Shown here: positions 20,659-28,976 of the stretch, piece by piece
Numbering within the stretch: position 1 is the first letter of the stretch
Layout: each line of letters opens with the position of its first letter
DNA from: Rodentibacter caecimuris
GTDB taxonomy: Bacteria > Pseudomonadota > Gammaproteobacteria > Enterobacterales > Pasteurellaceae
Assembly: GCA_001998905.1 (NCBI GenBank)
Contig: MLAA01000038.1
Coordinates: 1 to 34,196, forward strand
Length of the DNA stretch: 34,196 bases
Direction: 5' to 3'
Made by a program: the position numbers and the translations under genes
The notes under the pieces: generated by a model
Seen by the model: only the letters and a program-made list of their open reading frames with translations
Databases searched by the model: none
What the model was told of the DNA's origin: nothing

Positions 20659-20708
20659 ACTTAAGATTGCTTTAAAATCTTGGGTAAACAACGAGACACT
20701 TTGGAAAG

Positions 20709-20784
20709 TGGTGGGCGATACCGGTCTCGAACCAGTGACCCCCTCCTTGTAAGGGAGGTGCTCTCCCAACTGAGCTAATCGCCC
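20709..20784 (-). tRNA. tRNA-Val(UAC), copy 1 (promoter proximal)
   Basis: Same 76-nt sequence with anticodon UAC and encoded CCA. It is the first copy after the strong promoter at 20803-20830. Confidence 0.97.
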
Positions 20785-20802
20785 CCGTTGTTGTGAGTGC
20801 GC

Positions 20803-20830
20803 ATTATAATTGCTGATAAATTCCAGTCAA
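20803..20830 (-). promoter_or_regulatory. strong stable-RNA promoter for the tRNA-Val operon
   Basis: On the minus strand TTGACT (complement of 20825-20830), 16 bp, TATAAT (complement of 20803-20808), then GCGCACTC. A GC-rich discriminator after the -10 is typical of stringently controlled tRNA/rRNA promoters. Confidence 0.8.
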
Positions 20831-20956
20831 CAAATTTTTATAAAAAACATTTTAATTGTTTTAAAAATAGGCATAAATTATTATTTTCTATTATGAAATA
20901 AGTAAACTCATAGTACAATATCGCCAATTTTTTTATTGAAAAGAAAAGGTTATAAA

Positions 20957-22399
20957 ATGAAATCAGAAGCATTGTTTAATTTAGATCCGAACGTAAAAGT
21001 GAGAACGCGTTTCGCTCCAAGCCCAACAGGCTATTTACATGTTGGCGGTGCCAGAACCGCATTATATTCTTGGTTATATGCTAAACATAATCAAGGAGAA
21101 TTTGTATTAAGAATTGAAGATACCGACTTAGAACGCTCTACACCTGAAGCAACTGCTGCAATTTTAGAGGGAATGGAATGGTTGAATTTAGCCTGGGAAC
21201 ACGGACCTTATTTTCAAACAAAACGATTCGACCGATACAATCAAGTTATTGATCAAATGATTGAACAAGGTTTAGCTTACCGTTGCTATTGTTCAAAGGA
21301 ACGTTTAGAAAGCTTACGCAACGAGCAAGAACAAAATAAAGAAAAACCTCGTTATGATCGCCATTGCTTAGATGATCACCAACATAATATTAATGATCCC
21401 CATGTTGTTCGATTTAAAAACCCCACTGAAGGATCTGTGTTTTTTGACGATGCCGTGCGTGGCCGCATTGAAATCAAGAATAGCGAATTGGATGATTTAA
21501 TCATTCGTCGTACCGACGGTTCACCGACATATAATTTCTGTGTAGTTGTCGATGATTGGGATATGGGCATTACTCACGTTGTTCGCGGTGAAGATCATAT
21601 CAACAATACCCCTCGTCAAATCAACATTTTAAAAGCATTGAATGCGCCAATTCCCGTATATGCTCATGTTTCAATGATTTTAGGCGATGACGGGCAAAAA
21701 CTATCAAAACGACACGGTGCAGTCAGCGTAATGCAATATCGCGATGACGGTTATTTACCCGAAGCACTAGTCAACTATTTAGTCCGTCTTGGGTGGGGAC
21801 ATGGTGATCAAGAAATTTTCTCAATTAAAGAAATGATTGCATTATTCGATCTCGAAAGTGTTAGTAAATCTGCCAGTGCCTTTAATACAGAAAAATTATT
21901 GTGGTTAAACCACCATTATATCCGCGAGCTATCACCAGAATATGTGGCACATCACCTAGAATGGCATATGAAAGATCAAGGCATTGACATCTCACAAGGA
22001 CCGGCATTAACCGATATCGTCAAAATATTGGCAGAACGTTGTAAAACATTAAAAGAAATGGCAACAGCAAGCCGTTATTTCTTTGAAGAATTTGAAAATT
22101 ACGACGAAAGTGCGGTCAAAAAACACTTTAAATCAGCCGCTCTTGAGCCATTACAGAAAGTCAAAGAAAAATTAGCAGCGCTTTCCCACTGGGATTTACA
22201 GTCTACCCATGAAACAATTGAACAAACAGCAGCAGAACTGGAAATCGGTATGGGGAAAGTTGGTATGCCATTGCGTGTAGCTGTTACTGGAAGCGGACAA
22301 TCTCCCTCAATGGACATTACCCTCGTAGGAATTGGACGCGAAAGAACACTTGCCAGAATTCAACGAGCAATAGAGTTCATTCAAGCACAAAATGCTTAA
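20957..22399 (+). CDS. gltX: glutamyl-tRNA synthetase
   Basis: Charges tRNA-Glu. A class I synthetase of 480 aa, the usual length. The HIGH-type motif is in [15 protein letters not shown] (H28) and the KMSKS-type motif is [13 protein letters not shown] 20957 is preceded by AAAAGG at good spacing; an in-frame TTG at 20936 would add seven unlikely residues. A -10-like TACAAT lies at 20914-20919 with a poor -35. An uptake sequence (22108-22116) lies in the C-terminal anticodon-binding part. Confidence 0.97.
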   Translation: MKSEALFNLDPNVKVRTRFAPSPTGYLHVGGARTALYSWLYAKHNQGEFVLRIEDTDLERSTPEATAAILEGMEWLNLAWEHGPYFQTKRFDRYNQVIDQMIEQGLAYRCYCSKERLESLRNEQEQNKEKPRYDRHCLDDHQHNINDPHVVRFKNPTEGSVFFDDAVRGRIEIKNSELDDLIIRRTDGSPTYNFCVVVDDWDMGITHVVRGEDHINNTPRQINILKALNAPIPVYAHVSMILGDDGQKLSKRHGAVSVMQYRDDGYLPEALVNYLVRLGWGHGDQEIFSIKEMIALFDLESVSKSASAFNTEKLLWLNHHYIRELSPEYVAHHLEWHMKDQGIDISQGPALTDIVKILAERCKTLKEMATASRYFFEEFENYDESAVKKHFKSAALEPLQKVKEKLAALSHWDLQSTHETIEQTAAELEIGMGKVGMPLRVAVTGSGQSPSMDITLVGIGRERTLARIQRAIEFIQAQNA

Positions 22400-22435
22400 T
22401 ATTTGCGCGAGTGATAAAATCCATAGAATTTAATA

Positions 22436-22464
22436 TTGACAGTAAGTCTTACGGAAATTATCAT
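22436..22464 (+). promoter_or_regulatory. promoter for tRNA-Ala
   Basis: TTGACA (22436-22441), 17-bp spacer, TATCAT (22459-22464), 12 bases before the mature tRNA 5' end. Near-consensus. Confidence 0.75.
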
Positions 22465-22475
22465 AGCGAAAATTT

Positions 22476-22552
<77 letters not shown>

Positions 22553-22596
22553 GATTGATAAATAAGCACAAATTATAATATTGTGAAATTCTATAT

Positions 22597-22621
22597 AAAG
22601 CCTTGCAATGCAAGGCTTTTT
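22597..22621 (+). terminator. terminator after tRNA-Ala
   Basis: AAAGCCTTGCA, one-base gap, TGCAAGGCTTT and TT form a perfect 11-bp inverted repeat ending in T residues. Confidence 0.85.
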
Positions 22622-22741
22622 CTACATCAATAGTGCCGATGTTAGTGCTTGATGGAAAAACATTTATGATACTCTCCATTCGTTCATAATTTCAGATTAT
22701 GAATTTCCTCTTCACTAACCTTGATATAAAAGGAGACAAAT

Positions 22742-23776
22742 ATGAAATTAATGCTCAGTAAATATGGACTAATTGACTTGCATCTACATTTAGACGGCTC
22801 ACTCTCTCCTGACTGGATTATTCACTGGGCCCAAAAACTAGCTATTGCACTTCCAACTTACGATGCAAAAGAGTTATTACAATTTATTTCTGTTCCTAAA
22901 GATTGCAGTAGCTTAAATGATTACTTAAAGTGCTTTGATTTACCTTTAAAAGTCCTACAAACTCCTGAATCCCTAGCCTCAGCAGTAGAAGATTTATTGC
23001 TGCAATTAGATAAATTAGGGCTCATTTATGCAGAAATTCGTTTTGCTCCCCAACTACATACTCGACAAGGAATGACACAAGAACAAGCAGTCAAGGCAGC
23101 GATTGAAGGACTTCATCGAGGATTAGAAAAAGTGGCCTTATTCAAAGCGAATCTAATTTGTTGTTGTATGCGCGGAAACAATAATCAAATGGAAAATATG
23201 GAGACTATCAGAGTAGCTAAACAGTTTTTAAATAAAGGGATTGTTGCCGCAGATCTAGCAGGAGCAGAGGCATTATTTCCAACATTAGACTTTATCAATA
23301 TTTTTGACTATGCCAATCAAATTGGTGTGCCATTCACCTTACATGCTGGTGAAGCAGCAGGTGCTGAAAGTGTGAAACAAGCCTTAGATATGGGGGCAAA
23401 ACGGATTGGGCACGGCGTCCGTGCAATTGAACAGGAGGATGTTGTCAAACAACTGTCTGAAAGAAAAATTCCTCTTGAAATGTGTCCATGTAGCAATTTA
23501 CAAACTCGTACTGTGAATAATCTCGGCAGCTATCCTTTACGAACTTATTTAAAACAAAAACTCATTGCTACACTCAACAGCGATAATATGACAGTCTCTA
23601 AAACTGATGTTCAGCAGGAATTTCAACTTCTACAACAAGAATATCAACTCACAGAGCAAGAGGCTTTAATACTGGTTAATAATGCCGTACAGGCAGCATT
23701 TTTATCAGAAGAAGATAAAATCATACTAAAACAGAAATTAGTTGAAAAATTAGGAACATTTCCTTTTCTAACCTAA
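22742..23776 (+). CDS. add: adenosine deaminase
   Basis: Deaminates (deoxy)adenosine to inosine in purine salvage. The 344-aa protein has the zinc motif HLHLDG (H14, H16), TLHAGEAAG with zinc ligand His and catalytic Glu, KRIGHGVRAIEQ and EMCPCSN. The last zinc ligand is in LNSDNMTVS: the first Asp is kept, the second is Asn, as in Firmicutes-like adenosine deaminases rather than the TDDP form. Strong ribosome site (AGGAGA). Downstream is the decayed island region, so this is the last intact housekeeping gene of the window. Confidence 0.92.
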   Translation: MKLMLSKYGLIDLHLHLDGSLSPDWIIHWAQKLAIALPTYDAKELLQFISVPKDCSSLNDYLKCFDLPLKVLQTPESLASAVEDLLLQLDKLGLIYAEIRFAPQLHTRQGMTQEQAVKAAIEGLHRGLEKVALFKANLICCCMRGNNNQMENMETIRVAKQFLNKGIVAADLAGAEALFPTLDFINIFDYANQIGVPFTLHAGEAAGAESVKQALDMGAKRIGHGVRAIEQEDVVKQLSERKIPLEMCPCSNLQTRTVNNLGSYPLRTYLKQKLIATLNSDNMTVSKTDVQQEFQLLQQEYQLTEQEALILVNNAVQAAFLSEEDKIILKQKLVEKLGTFPFLT

Positions 23777-23968
23777 CTTCCCGTAACATTCAAAAAATGT
23801 ACAGATATGCTTATCTAAAATAGCGCATCTAGACACTACTCTAAGCTAAAGTGTAGAAGATTAGACTAAATCAGAAAAACGAAGTGAGCGTTACCCGTTT
23901 AAAATATGAATGTCAGATTCAAAAAGGAAGCACTCATATTTTATTACTAACAATCCTTTAAATTAAAC

Positions 23969-24258
23969 ACAAAACAGGCTTCCTTAATTCAGCCGAAGAA
24001 CTCGGTAATACCTCACTGGCCTGTAAAATGATGGACATGAATCTCGATACTTTTTATCGAAATCAACAAGCAGTTGAACAAGGTGGTATTGACACTTTGC
24101 TCAACTAAAATCTACGTGTACCTAATCTAAAGAATCATGTAGAGGAGAAAGTTGGAACAAGCTATCGTTTAATTTGCACTAGATAATCCAGCGTTCAGGC
24201 AGATAAGAGTCAGTAACGATATGTAAAAGGTATCTTTGTTTCAGCAAGCGGTATGCGT
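23969..24258 (+). pseudogene. decayed IS481-type transposase (N-terminal part)
   Basis: Read on the plus strand, frames broken by stops give AEELGNTSLACKMM, LDTFYRNQQAVEQGGIDTLL, stop, LRVPNLKNHVEEKV, and later GIFVSASGMRF. These match the helix-turn-helix start of IS481-like integrase-core transposases (pattern A.ELG..S.A...M....DTFYR...AVE.GG...L, then R.PNLKNRV, then GIFVSPSGMR). At least two in-frame stops and one frameshift are present, and the catalytic DDE domain is missing; the sequence changes into integrase DNA near 24258. Inactive. The 190 bases before it after add show nothing I can identify. Confidence 0.65.
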
Positions 24259-24482
24259 TTTATCACGGGCTTGAGCTAACGTAATGCTTGGATATGATCC
24301 CATACTAAATTTTGTTCTTTTTCTAGTAATAGGGCGGTGATAATTAAATTGCCAGGTTTTGGAACCTGTAATCGCTATAAGTAAAAATAGCCCATCCCCA
24401 TCGGTCAACGTATAAGGTTTATTCTTCGGTTTAGCTTTCTCTCTATTTCAGTATTGGTCAAAGGCTTGATAATGCGCGCCAT
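24259..24482 (-). pseudogene. remnant of a tyrosine integrase (DUF4102 arm-binding N-terminus)
   Basis: On the minus strand ATG at 24482 opens MARIIKPLTNTEIE; then the frame is lost and continues in another frame as AKPKNKPYTLTDGDGLFLLI, GSKTWQFNYHRPITRKRTKF and MGSYPSITLAQARDK before a stop. This is the N-terminal arm-binding domain of P4-type integrases. The catalytic domain with R-H-R-Y is gone, cut at the junction with the transposase remnant. It is preceded by inverted operator-like repeats, a terminator and a tRNA 3'-end-like fragment, the usual layout of an integrase beside its tRNA attachment site. Confidence 0.75.
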
Positions 24483-24500
24483 AGCTTGTTCTCCGTAATT

Positions 24501-24552
24501 TTAGTAACTATGAAAAATGAGTTAGTAACTATATTCGGTTCATAGTTACTAA
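24501..24552. promoter_or_regulatory. inverted and direct TTAGTAACTAT repeats before the integrase remnant
   Basis: TTAGTAACTATGAA (24501-24514) is repeated exactly in inverse at 24539-24552, and a third partial copy TTAGTAACTAT lies between at 24522-24532. They are 19-70 bases upstream of the integrase ATG. Likely a repressor/excisionase operator or integrase arm sites of the lost element. Confidence 0.6.
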
Positions 24553-24567
24553 AAACTGCGGTTTAAG

Positions 24568-24585
24568 TCAATGAGCTACGATAAG
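24568..24585 (-). promoter_or_regulatory. island motif, site A (before integrase remnant)
   Basis: On the minus strand CTTATCGTAGCTCATTGA, 17 of 18 bases identical to site C (32898) and close to site B (25052). It lies 86 bases upstream of the integrase ATG, and its end overlaps a -35-like TTGACT. Confidence 0.5.
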
Positions 24586-24630
24586 CTAAGAAAGGAAAAA
24601 TAGCGATAAACCCTTGTGGGTACTGGCATT

Positions 24631-24663
24631 AAAAAAGCCTTTCGAGATGTCACGAAAGGCTTT
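24631..24663 (-). terminator. terminator beside the attachment-site remnant
   Basis: AAAGCCTTTCG (24634-24644) and CGAAAGGCTTT (24653-24663) pair perfectly; on the minus strand six T residues follow. It lies just after the tRNA 3'-end-like fragment and probably was the terminator of that tRNA, carried with the att site. Confidence 0.8.
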
Positions 24664-24674
24664 GAAAAGTGTCG

Positions 24675-24696
24675 TGGTGCCTGGGCGAGACTTGAT
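24675..24696 (-). other. tRNA 3'-end-like fragment, candidate attachment-site remnant
   Basis: On the minus strand ATCAAGTCTCGCCCAGGCACCA resembles the T-loop, T-stem, acceptor strand and CCA of a tRNA (Leu-type is the closest I can think of). It differs from a perfect tRNA end: T54 would be A, and the arm is one base short. No 5' half follows on the right. Tyrosine integrases commonly use tRNA 3' ends as attB, so this is probably an old att duplication; tRNA identity is uncertain. Confidence 0.45.
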
Positions 24697-24853
24697 CTAA
24701 GTTATAAGTAACTAATATTAAAAGACTTATTTTTGCACACACGAATCTGTGTTACAAAACGTGTTACTATGTTTTAAGCCCAGAATAAAATCACCTAGTC
24801 GTGTTTCAGGTTCTACCATTTTTTTTGCTTAATAGTTTATTTTTTTATAAAAA

Positions 24854-24969
24854 GGTGTTCACCTATTCACTTTTAACTATTTTTCTATAAAAACTCTTTA
24901 TTTATTATATAGTTATATTAGTGAATACCTTTTATTATAGTGTTCACTAGGTATTCACTTCTATTCACT
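24854..24969. repeat. GTGAAYA iterons, candidate P4-type satellite origin
   Basis: Six copies of TRTTCAC[C/T] or its complement: GGTGTTCACC (24854-24863), TATTCACT (24864-24871), AGTGAATACC (24920-24929), TGTTCACT (24941-24948), TATTCACT (24952-24959) and TATTCACT (24962-24969), in very AT-rich DNA. P4-type satellites replicate from iterons of the GGTGAACA kind bound by the alpha primase-helicase (known, from memory). The primase gene is absent, so the array is an orphan if the call is right. The bases from 24697 to 24853 show no intact gene. Confidence 0.5.
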
Positions 24970-25051
24970 AATATAAATTTCCAAGAATCTATAAAAAATC
25001 CTTTTTTTCTTTACTTGCCTGATTAAAAAACAACCAATTAAATCTTTCTTA

Positions 25052-25069
25052 CTTATCGCAGCTTTTTGT
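25052..25069 (+). promoter_or_regulatory. island motif, site B (before capsid operon)
   Basis: CTTATCGCAGCTTTTTGT, related to sites A and C, lying 26 bp upstream of the -35 of the candidate operon promoter, where a class I activator would bind. Confidence 0.4.
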
Positions 25070-25094
25070 AGCTAATCTATTGAAATTTAAGCTG

Positions 25095-25122
25095 TTTACT
25101 TTAGTTTTTAGGTGATTATATT
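25095..25122 (+). promoter_or_regulatory. candidate promoter of the packaging operon
   Basis: TTTACT (25095-25100), 16 bp, TATATT (25117-25122), about 55 bases before the first gene of the block. The weak -35 fits an activator-dependent promoter. Confidence 0.4.
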
Positions 25123-25177
25123 GTTCTATGGGCTTTTTATAAGCCGTCTTAATTAAGGCTACCCAAAAGGACAGATT

Positions 25178-25576
25178 ATGATTATCCACGATCAGATTAG
25201 AACTGAAGTTATCAGTGTTTTAACACCCTTATTAAAAAATAAAATCAGCCGTTTCTTTAATGGTCGATTGGTTGCATTAAACGCAACAGAACAATGTCCG
25301 GCATTATCTATCTATTTAGAAGATATTGGCGCTCAAGAAGTATCAATGTGTGATGGTGAATTTGATGCGCTTTTGAATGTTGCTATCTACTTGAAACCGA
25401 ATAGCGGAGAAGGCGAATTAGACGATATTGCGGAAACAGTTCGTCTTGCTGTCCGTAATAATGAATTTAACTTTTTAAATGATATTTCTTTGAAAGGTTA
25501 CCGTTATGATTATGACGAAGAGCAAGCAACATGGATTAGTGCGACTGTTCAATTTGCCGTTTCTTATGATGATTAA
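25178..25576 (+). CDS. gpU-like tail terminator protein
   Basis: A 132-aa protein that matches the lambda gpU pattern along its length: N-terminal R.EV...L, FFNGRLVALNATEQCPALSIY (compare FFDGRPAVFDEADFPAVAVY of gpU), then GYRYDYDEEQATWISATVQF ending VSYDD (gpU: GYDYRRDDDAGLWSSADLTY then VITYE). gpU caps the finished tail and joins it to the head. It is the first gene after the candidate promoter, ribosome site AAGGA, 13 bp before the capsid gene. It is the only typical tail-side protein visible, which suits an element that fits its own heads onto a helper's tails. Confidence 0.7.
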   Translation: MIIHDQIRTEVISVLTPLLKNKISRFFNGRLVALNATEQCPALSIYLEDIGAQEVSMCDGEFDALLNVAIYLKPNSGEGELDDIAETVRLAVRNNEFNFLNDISLKGYRYDYDEEQATWISATVQFAVSYDD

Positions 25577-25589
25577 GGATTAGAAAATT

Positions 25590-26780
25590 ATGTTTAAAAA
25601 ACTTTTAGAATTACGCCAACAAAAGGCTGCTAAAGTCGCAGAAATGCGCGCTATGCTTGAAAAAGCAGAAAAAGAAAACCGCTCTTTAGATGAAACCGAA
25701 ACGGCAAACTTTGAAGCGGTAAAAGGTGAAATTAATCAATTAACTGATGAAATCACCCGTTATGAAACCGTAGCAGATGAAGAACGCAACCTTGCCGGCA
25801 ATGTAAATCCGGTAGAACAGCGCAGCGCAAAACAATTCTCAAATGATGAATTGCGCCATTACATTAAAACAGGTGAACTACGTAACCTTACCACGACCAA
25901 CGGAGAAGATGGCGGCTATTCCGTTATCCCTCAGTTAGACAAAGACGTAATGAAACGCTTAACCGATGATAGTGTTATGCGCCAAATTTGTAATGTAGTG
26001 CGTTTGCCTATTGGTGCGAAAGAATACAAAAAATTAGTTTCTGCAGGCGGTGCAACCGTTGAACACGGCGAGGAAGGCGTAGCACGCAATGGAACGGCAA
26101 CACCAAAACTTCACGAAGTTACTATTGCATTAAATCCTATCTATGCTTATCCAAAAACCACGCAAGAGATTTTAGACTTCTCAAGCATTGATGTTCTAGG
26201 TTGGCTAACTGATGAAATTTCAGAAACCTTCACCGAAACCGAAGAAGTTGATTTAACTTCCGGCGATGGTTCTAAAAAATCAAAAGGTTTACTGACTTAT
26301 GAGCGTACATCTGAAAATGACAAAGTGCGAGCCTTTGGTAAATTGCAAAAATTAGAGGTAGCTAGCGCAGATAAAATCACTGCTGACACGCTGATTGACT
26401 TGTTCTATACCCTTCATAGTAAATACCGTAAAAATGCCGTTTGGGTGATGTCTTCTACTATTGCTGCTGCATTGCAGAAACTCAAAAACAAAAACGGTGA
26501 TTTTATTTGGCGTGACGGTTTAACTGTTGGTGCACCTTCTACCCTTTTAGGTCGCCCGGTTTATTTCCTTGAAACGATGCCGGCGGGTGGAGCAAATGAA
26601 GCCGTGTTAGCTTTCGGTGATTTTAAACGCGGTTATTTCATTGTCGATCATGAAACAGGCGTAAGAACCCGACCGGATAATTTAACCGAACCGGGCTTTT
26701 ATAAAGTCCACACCGATAAATATTTAGGTGGTGGCGTGGTCGATTCTAACGCGATCAAATTGATTGAAACCACAGCATAA
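25590..26780 (+). CDS. HK97-family major capsid protein
   Basis: Builds the icosahedral head. The 396-aa protein has an N-terminal coiled-coil scaffold (delta domain, about 1-75, rich in E, K and Q), likely removed by the protease near residues 90-105, followed by the HK97-fold body: GGYSVIPQLDKDVMKRL, VVRLPIGAKEYKKLV, YPKTTQEILDFSSID and a C-terminal part with GVRTRPDNLTEPGF. Unusually it lies before the protease and portal, and an intrinsic terminator follows it directly (26786-26812). Confidence 0.93.
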   Translation: MFKKLLELRQQKAAKVAEMRAMLEKAEKENRSLDETETANFEAVKGEINQLTDEITRYETVADEERNLAGNVNPVEQRSAKQFSNDELRHYIKTGELRNLTTTNGEDGGYSVIPQLDKDVMKRLTDDSVMRQICNVVRLPIGAKEYKKLVSAGGATVEHGEEGVARNGTATPKLHEVTIALNPIYAYPKTTQEILDFSSIDVLGWLTDEISETFTETEEVDLTSGDGSKKSKGLLTYERTSENDKVRAFGKLQKLEVASADKITADTLIDLFYTLHSKYRKNAVWVMSSTIAAALQKLKNKNGDFIWRDGLTVGAPSTLLGRPVYFLETMPAGGANEAVLAFGDFKRGYFIVDHETGVRTRPDNLTEPGFYKVHTDKYLGGGVVDSNAIKLIETTA

Positions 26781-26785
26781 ACCAC

Positions 26786-26812
26786 AAGGGGCGAAGAAAG
26801 CCCCTTTTTTTT
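26786..26812 (+). terminator. terminator right after the capsid gene
   Basis: AAGGGGC, loop GAAGAAA, GCCCCTT and a run of eight T (26805-26812). It stands inside the operon, so most transcripts would end after capsid and only readthrough would reach protease, portal and terminase. Confidence 0.85.
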
Positions 26813-26828
26813 GCTTAATAGGTCATGT

Positions 26829-27398
26829 ATGAGTAAAGAATTTGAGATCCGTTCTTCCACACTTTCAACGGATAAAGAAAATCAAAAATTAGTCGGTTAT
26901 GTGGTTCGGTGGAATAGCCCCTCAGAAGTTCTATATTGCGATTTTGTCGAGCAATTTAGCCCAAATGCCTTTACAGAAAGTTTAAGCAGTAGCGATGATG
27001 TGAGAGCGTTATTTGAACACGATCACACGAAACTATTAGGGCGCACCAGTGCGGGAACGTTAAAACTTGAAGAAGATAACATTGGCTTACGTTTTGAACT
27101 GACACCGCCAGAGACCACTCTCGGGAAAGATTTATTAATTAGCGTAGAACGAGGTGATATTCGGGGGATGTCTTTCGGGTTTTGGGCCAAAGAAGAAAAA
27201 TGGAATTTTGATGTCGAGCCTTATCAACGTACGGTAAGCAAAGCTGAACTCTTTGAGATCACTGTAACAAGCATTCCGGCATATCCGGAAAGTAGCGTAG
27301 AAATTGCTAAGCGTTCGATGGTGGCCGCCAAAGAAAAAACACAATCAAAAACGACCGCACTTTTTAAACAATGGCTTGATGTGGTGGAGTGTGAATAA
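26829..27398 (+). CDS. HK97-family prohead protease
   Basis: Serine protease that trims the capsid scaffold during head maturation. The 189-aa protein of the S78 type shows LVGYVVRWNSPSEV, the catalytic His region ALFEHDHTKLLGRT (H64/H66), and the catalytic serine in GDIRGMSFGF (S115). I use ATG 26829; a TTG further upstream would lie in the terminator. The C-terminus contains an uptake sequence (27354-27362). Its stop TAA overlaps the portal ATG by one base. Confidence 0.93.
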   Translation: MSKEFEIRSSTLSTDKENQKLVGYVVRWNSPSEVLYCDFVEQFSPNAFTESLSSSDDVRALFEHDHTKLLGRTSAGTLKLEEDNIGLRFELTPPETTLGKDLLISVERGDIRGMSFGFWAKEEKWNFDVEPYQRTVSKAELFEITVTSIPAYPESSVEIAKRSMVAAKEKTQSKTTALFKQWLDVVECE

Positions 27399-28636
27399 TG
27401 TGGAATCCATTCAAACGAAAAGAACAACGTAGTGCACCTATCGCTATTGATGAACTTCTCTCTTACTTAGGCGTATCTAATACCGGTGCAGGTGAATTTG
27501 TCAGCCCACAAACTGCCGAAGCCTTGCCCGCAGTGATGAATGCGGTCACAGTAATTGCTGAAGCGGTAGCGAGTATGCCTTGTTATTTGTATCGATTAAA
27601 AGACGATGGACGAGAACGAATTTATAAACACCCGGTAGATTATTTATTAAATGAAATGCCGAATCGCAGCCAAACCCCGTATCAATTCAAATACACGATG
27701 ATGCGCCATTGCCTGTTAAATGGTAATGCTTATGCGGTGATTGAATGGAATAGTAAGGGCGAGCCGATAAGCCTAACGCCTTATCCGCCGAGTGCGGTCA
27801 ATATTTATCGCAAAGTCGGTGGTGAATATATTTATCAAATCACTGATTTAGACGGCAAGACAACAAACTATTTACAAGATGAAATCTTGCATTTACGGCA
27901 TTCTTCCCTTGATGGATTTATGGGGCGTTCGCCGGTAACAATTTGCCGTGAAACGGTAGGCTTAGGATTAGCCCAACAGAAACACGGATCAGCCATTATG
28001 AAAAACGGATTGATGGCGAGTGGTTTAATCACCACAAGTGAGTGGTTAGACGAAGCCAAAGCACAGAAAGCCGTCAAAGCCCTTGAACGTTACAAAGGGG
28101 CGAAAAATGCGGGAAAAACGCCAATTCTTGAAGGCTCAATGGAATATAAACAACTCGGTATGACAAACCAAGATGCGGAATGGCTACAAAGCCGCACGTT
28201 TACTATTTCCGATATTGCCCGAATCTACAATATCAGCCCGATTTTTCTTCAAGATTATTCTAATAGTAGCTATGCAAACTTCAGCGAGGCAAGCCGGGCA
28301 TTTTTATCTCAAACCTTGCGCCCGTGGCTTACGAATTTTGAACAGCAATTAAAGGACGCATTGATGATTGATTTAACGGTCAATTCTTCAAAGCGTTATT
28401 TGGTTGAGTTTGACACAAGCGATCTTTTGCGAACCAGTCAAAGTGAGCGATTCAAGAGTTACGATGTAGCCATTAAAGCGGGTGTGATGTCACCGAATGA
28501 AGTGCGCCGCCGTGAAGGTTTACCGCCTTATGCTGGTGGTGATGAATTTAGCCAAGCATGGAAACAAACCGTAGAAGTTAAGCGTGGTGAGAGTGGAAAT
28601 CAGAAAACAGGGGTAAACGATGGCGAGAATGATTAG
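27398..28636 (+). CDS. HK97-family portal protein
   Basis: Twelve copies form the DNA entry ring at one head vertex, where terminase docks. The 412-aa protein matches the phage_portal family: EALPAVMNAVTVIAEAVASMP, LLNEMPNRSQTPYQFKY, LLNGNAYAVIEW, HLRHSSLDGFMGRSP and FGEASRAFL-like NFSEASRAFLSQTL with PNEVRRREGLPPY near the end. Overlaps protease by one base and the next gene by 17 bases, so translation is coupled. Confidence 0.95.
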   Translation: MWNPFKRKEQRSAPIAIDELLSYLGVSNTGAGEFVSPQTAEALPAVMNAVTVIAEAVASMPCYLYRLKDDGRERIYKHPVDYLLNEMPNRSQTPYQFKYTMMRHCLLNGNAYAVIEWNSKGEPISLTPYPPSAVNIYRKVGGEYIYQITDLDGKTTNYLQDEILHLRHSSLDGFMGRSPVTICRETVGLGLAQQKHGSAIMKNGLMASGLITTSEWLDEAKAQKAVKALERYKGAKNAGKTPILEGSMEYKQLGMTNQDAEWLQSRTFTISDIARIYNISPIFLQDYSNSSYANFSEASRAFLSQTLRPWLTNFEQQLKDALMIDLTVNSSKRYLVEFDTSDLLRTSQSERFKSYDVAIKAGVMSPNEVRRREGLPPYAGGDEFSQAWKQTVEVKRGESGNQKTGVNDGEND

Positions 28637-28976
28637 AGCCGGTATTTACAACAAAGTGATCACCATTCAAGAACGTAACTACAAGAAGGAACGAGAGAAC
28701 AATACTTACGGCGCATCAACACCTATTTGGAAGAATGTAGTCGAAGTGCGGGCAAGTATTGAACCACTACAAGGGCGAGAATATTTTAGCGGCCCGTTTC
28801 AGATGGGGGAAAACATTATAAGAGTTCGCATTCGTTACCAAGAAGGGATAACCAATAAAATGCGGGTTAAATATGGTAAACGCCTATTTGATATTTATTC
28901 GGTGATTGATAGCAAAGAATCACACAGAGAGCTGCAATTAATGTGTAAGGAAGGTGAAGCCCATGGCGAACATTAA
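28620..28976 (+). CDS. phage head closure protein (SPP1 gp16-like head-tail adaptor)
   Basis: A 118-aa small beta protein of the head-tail joining family: start RAGIYNKVITIQERN, middle VVEVRASIEPLQGREYF, then RIRYQEGITNKMRVKYG and ending IDSKESHRELQLMCKE. It would sit below the connector and stop DNA leaking from the head. Start ATG 28620 has AGGGG six bases upstream and overlaps the portal gene. Confidence 0.85.
   Translation: MARMIRAGIYNKVITIQERNYKKERENNTYGASTPIWKNVVEVRASIEPLQGREYFSGPFQMGENIIRVRIRYQEGITNKMRVKYGKRLFDIYSVIDSKESHRELQLMCKEGEAHGEH

Noticed and set aside
20578-20769. 63-codon open frame on the minus strand with an internal repeat
   Set aside because: It is a translation through two identical tRNA-Val genes; the repeat is the tRNA itself.
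24845-24975. CRISPR-like short repeats
   Set aside because: The repeats are only 8-10 bases, in both orientations and unevenly spaced; iterons fit better, and no cas gene is present.
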